Part shown: piece after piece, positions 32,774-32,961 of the stretch
Numbering within the stretch: position 1 is the first letter of the stretch
Layout of the letters: every line of letters starts with the position of its first letter
NCBI GenBank assembly: GCA_024639975.1
Contig: JAHEFX010000013.1
Span: 1 to 32,961 of the forward strand
Length of the DNA: 32,961 bases
Direction of reading: 5' to 3'
Origin: a bacterium
GTDB lineage: Bacteria; Actinomycetota; Acidimicrobiia; Spongiisociales; JAENVV01
Program-made: the position numbers and the translations under genes
The notes under the pieces: model-generated
Databases searched by the model: none
The model's input: only the letters and a program-made list of their open reading frames with translations
What the model was told of the DNA's origin: nothing

Positions 32774-32854
32774 CTAGGTGATACGGAAGTTGGCGGCACC
32801 GGCGGCCAACAAGGTCGCTAGTGCGGCCGCGATCGCGATCAGACGAGCACGCAT
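32774..32854 (-). CDS. 26-aa hydrophobic leader peptide upstream of the HD-domain pair
   Basis: ATG 32854 to TAG 32774 encodes a peptide with an Arg-containing start (MRARLIAIAAALATLL) and a short end NFRIT. It looks like a signal sequence or a minimal membrane peptide. Upstream, AGGGGTGA is a plausible ribosome-binding site, but it lies inside the palindrome GGGTGA-A-TCACCC (32856-32868). The peptide ends 44 bp before the HD gene start, which has its own Shine-Dalgarno sequence. It could be a small protein or a translational leader. Confidence 0.5.
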   Translation of the reverse strand: MRARLIAIAAALATLLAAGAANFRIT

Positions 32855-32855
32855 T

Positions 32856-32868
32856 GGGTGAATCACCC
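32856..32868. promoter_or_regulatory. Palindrome over the leader peptide ribosome-binding site
   Basis: GGGTGA-A-TCACCC, 6-bp arms around one base, directly before the 26-aa ORF. In mRNA it could mask the purine-rich ribosome-binding site as a 5-bp stem with a three-base loop; in DNA it could be an operator. Confidence 0.4.
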
Positions 32869-32885
32869 CTGTTTCGGGATTTCGT

Positions 32886-32901
32886 GGTGACGCTGTTCAC
32901 A
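32886..32901. promoter_or_regulatory. CRP-like box GGTGA-N6-TCACA
   Basis: GGTGACGCTGTTCACA matches TGTGA-N6-TCACA at nine of ten positions. It is nested with a wider inverted repeat CGTGGTG-N10-CACCACG (32883-32906). The centre is about 40 bp upstream of the 26-aa ORF start, almost the same distance as the perfect box at 22262 from its small ORF. It could also serve a plus-strand gene starting at 32937. Confidence 0.5.
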
Positions 32902-32936
32902 CCACGTTCCGATCCGCTCCGCTGCATAGTGCAGGG

Positions 32937-32961
32937 ATGCCACAGGGAGCCACCTCGCCGT
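32937..32961 (+). CDS. Possible start of a gene running off the right edge
   Basis: ATG 32937 opens MPQGATSP before the window ends. CATAGT lies six bases upstream, close to the leaderless -10 pattern of this genome. Eight codons cannot identify a product. Confidence 0.25.

Noticed and set aside
32730-32927. 65-codon minus-strand frame at the right edge
   Set aside because: Its composition is shadow-like and it lies in a different frame from the 26-aa leader, which has the better start context.

Overview
High-GC, tightly packed chromosomal DNA from an actinomycete-type bacterium. The class points are a Bpa-type proteasome activator ending in a GxYL tail, a homodimeric AceE, a class E sortase, a GlpR-like protein next to MoeA, and a SufR-like regulator beside Mrp. 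Gene content and style fit a deep branch such as Acidimicrobiia. That placement is an inference, since no marker gene is present. Almost everything is housekeeping or conserved-hypothetical. I see no integrase, transposase, CRISPR array or phage gene.

Layout, left to right. 314-2869: a cyclase-homology/STAND ATPase protein. 3090-3166: tRNA-Ala(CGC), next to a truncated cytochrome c remnant (3209-3400). 3486-6849 (minus): plsY-moeA-moaC-moaB joined by 1-4 nt overlaps, then a GlpR-like membrane protein with its own probable promoter. 6915-7630: convergent FmdB and SAF proteins. 7674-10832 (minus): TPP enzyme-uppP-zinc ribbon-acetyltransferase, each junction overlapping by 4 nt. 10901-12049: a PPOX-fold protein and a SpoU/TrmH methyltransferase. 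12256-17150 (plus): acnA-orn-thioesterase-membrane protein. 17176-20217 (minus): mrp, a 52-aa membrane peptide, a BldC-like HTH, a NYN-LOTUS nuclease and an acetyltransferase. 20271-20978: SufR-like regulator divergent from mrp. 20975-23087 (minus): hydrolase, a 51-aa ORF behind a perfect TGTGA-N6-TCACA box, two hairpins and a long-chain polyprenyl diphosphate synthase. 23131-24053: bpa and nitrobindin. 24138-26831 (minus): aceE. 26900-30178: YajQ, a cNMP-fold protein, TlpA thioredoxin, sortase E with a 49-aa membrane peptide, and a DUF5317-type protein. 30175-32854 (minus): two membrane HD-domain proteins behind a 26-aa leader peptide and a second CRP-like box.

Three organisational habits recur. 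Ten starts carry a TANNNT hexamer exactly 6-7 nt before the ATG or GTG with no Shine-Dalgarno, as expected of leaderless mRNAs. Genes in operons are coupled by ATGA, GTGA, TTGA or TGATG overlaps. Five of eight convergent gene pairs end in a shared or abutting palindrome of stop codons (CTAG or TGATCA).

No obviously new multi-gene defence or biosynthetic system is present. The best leads are small: four unannotated short ORFs with clear expression signals, the two CRP-type boxes in front of two of them, the hairpins before the polyprenyl synthase, the Glp/GlpR-like pair, and the SufR/Mrp divergent pair.
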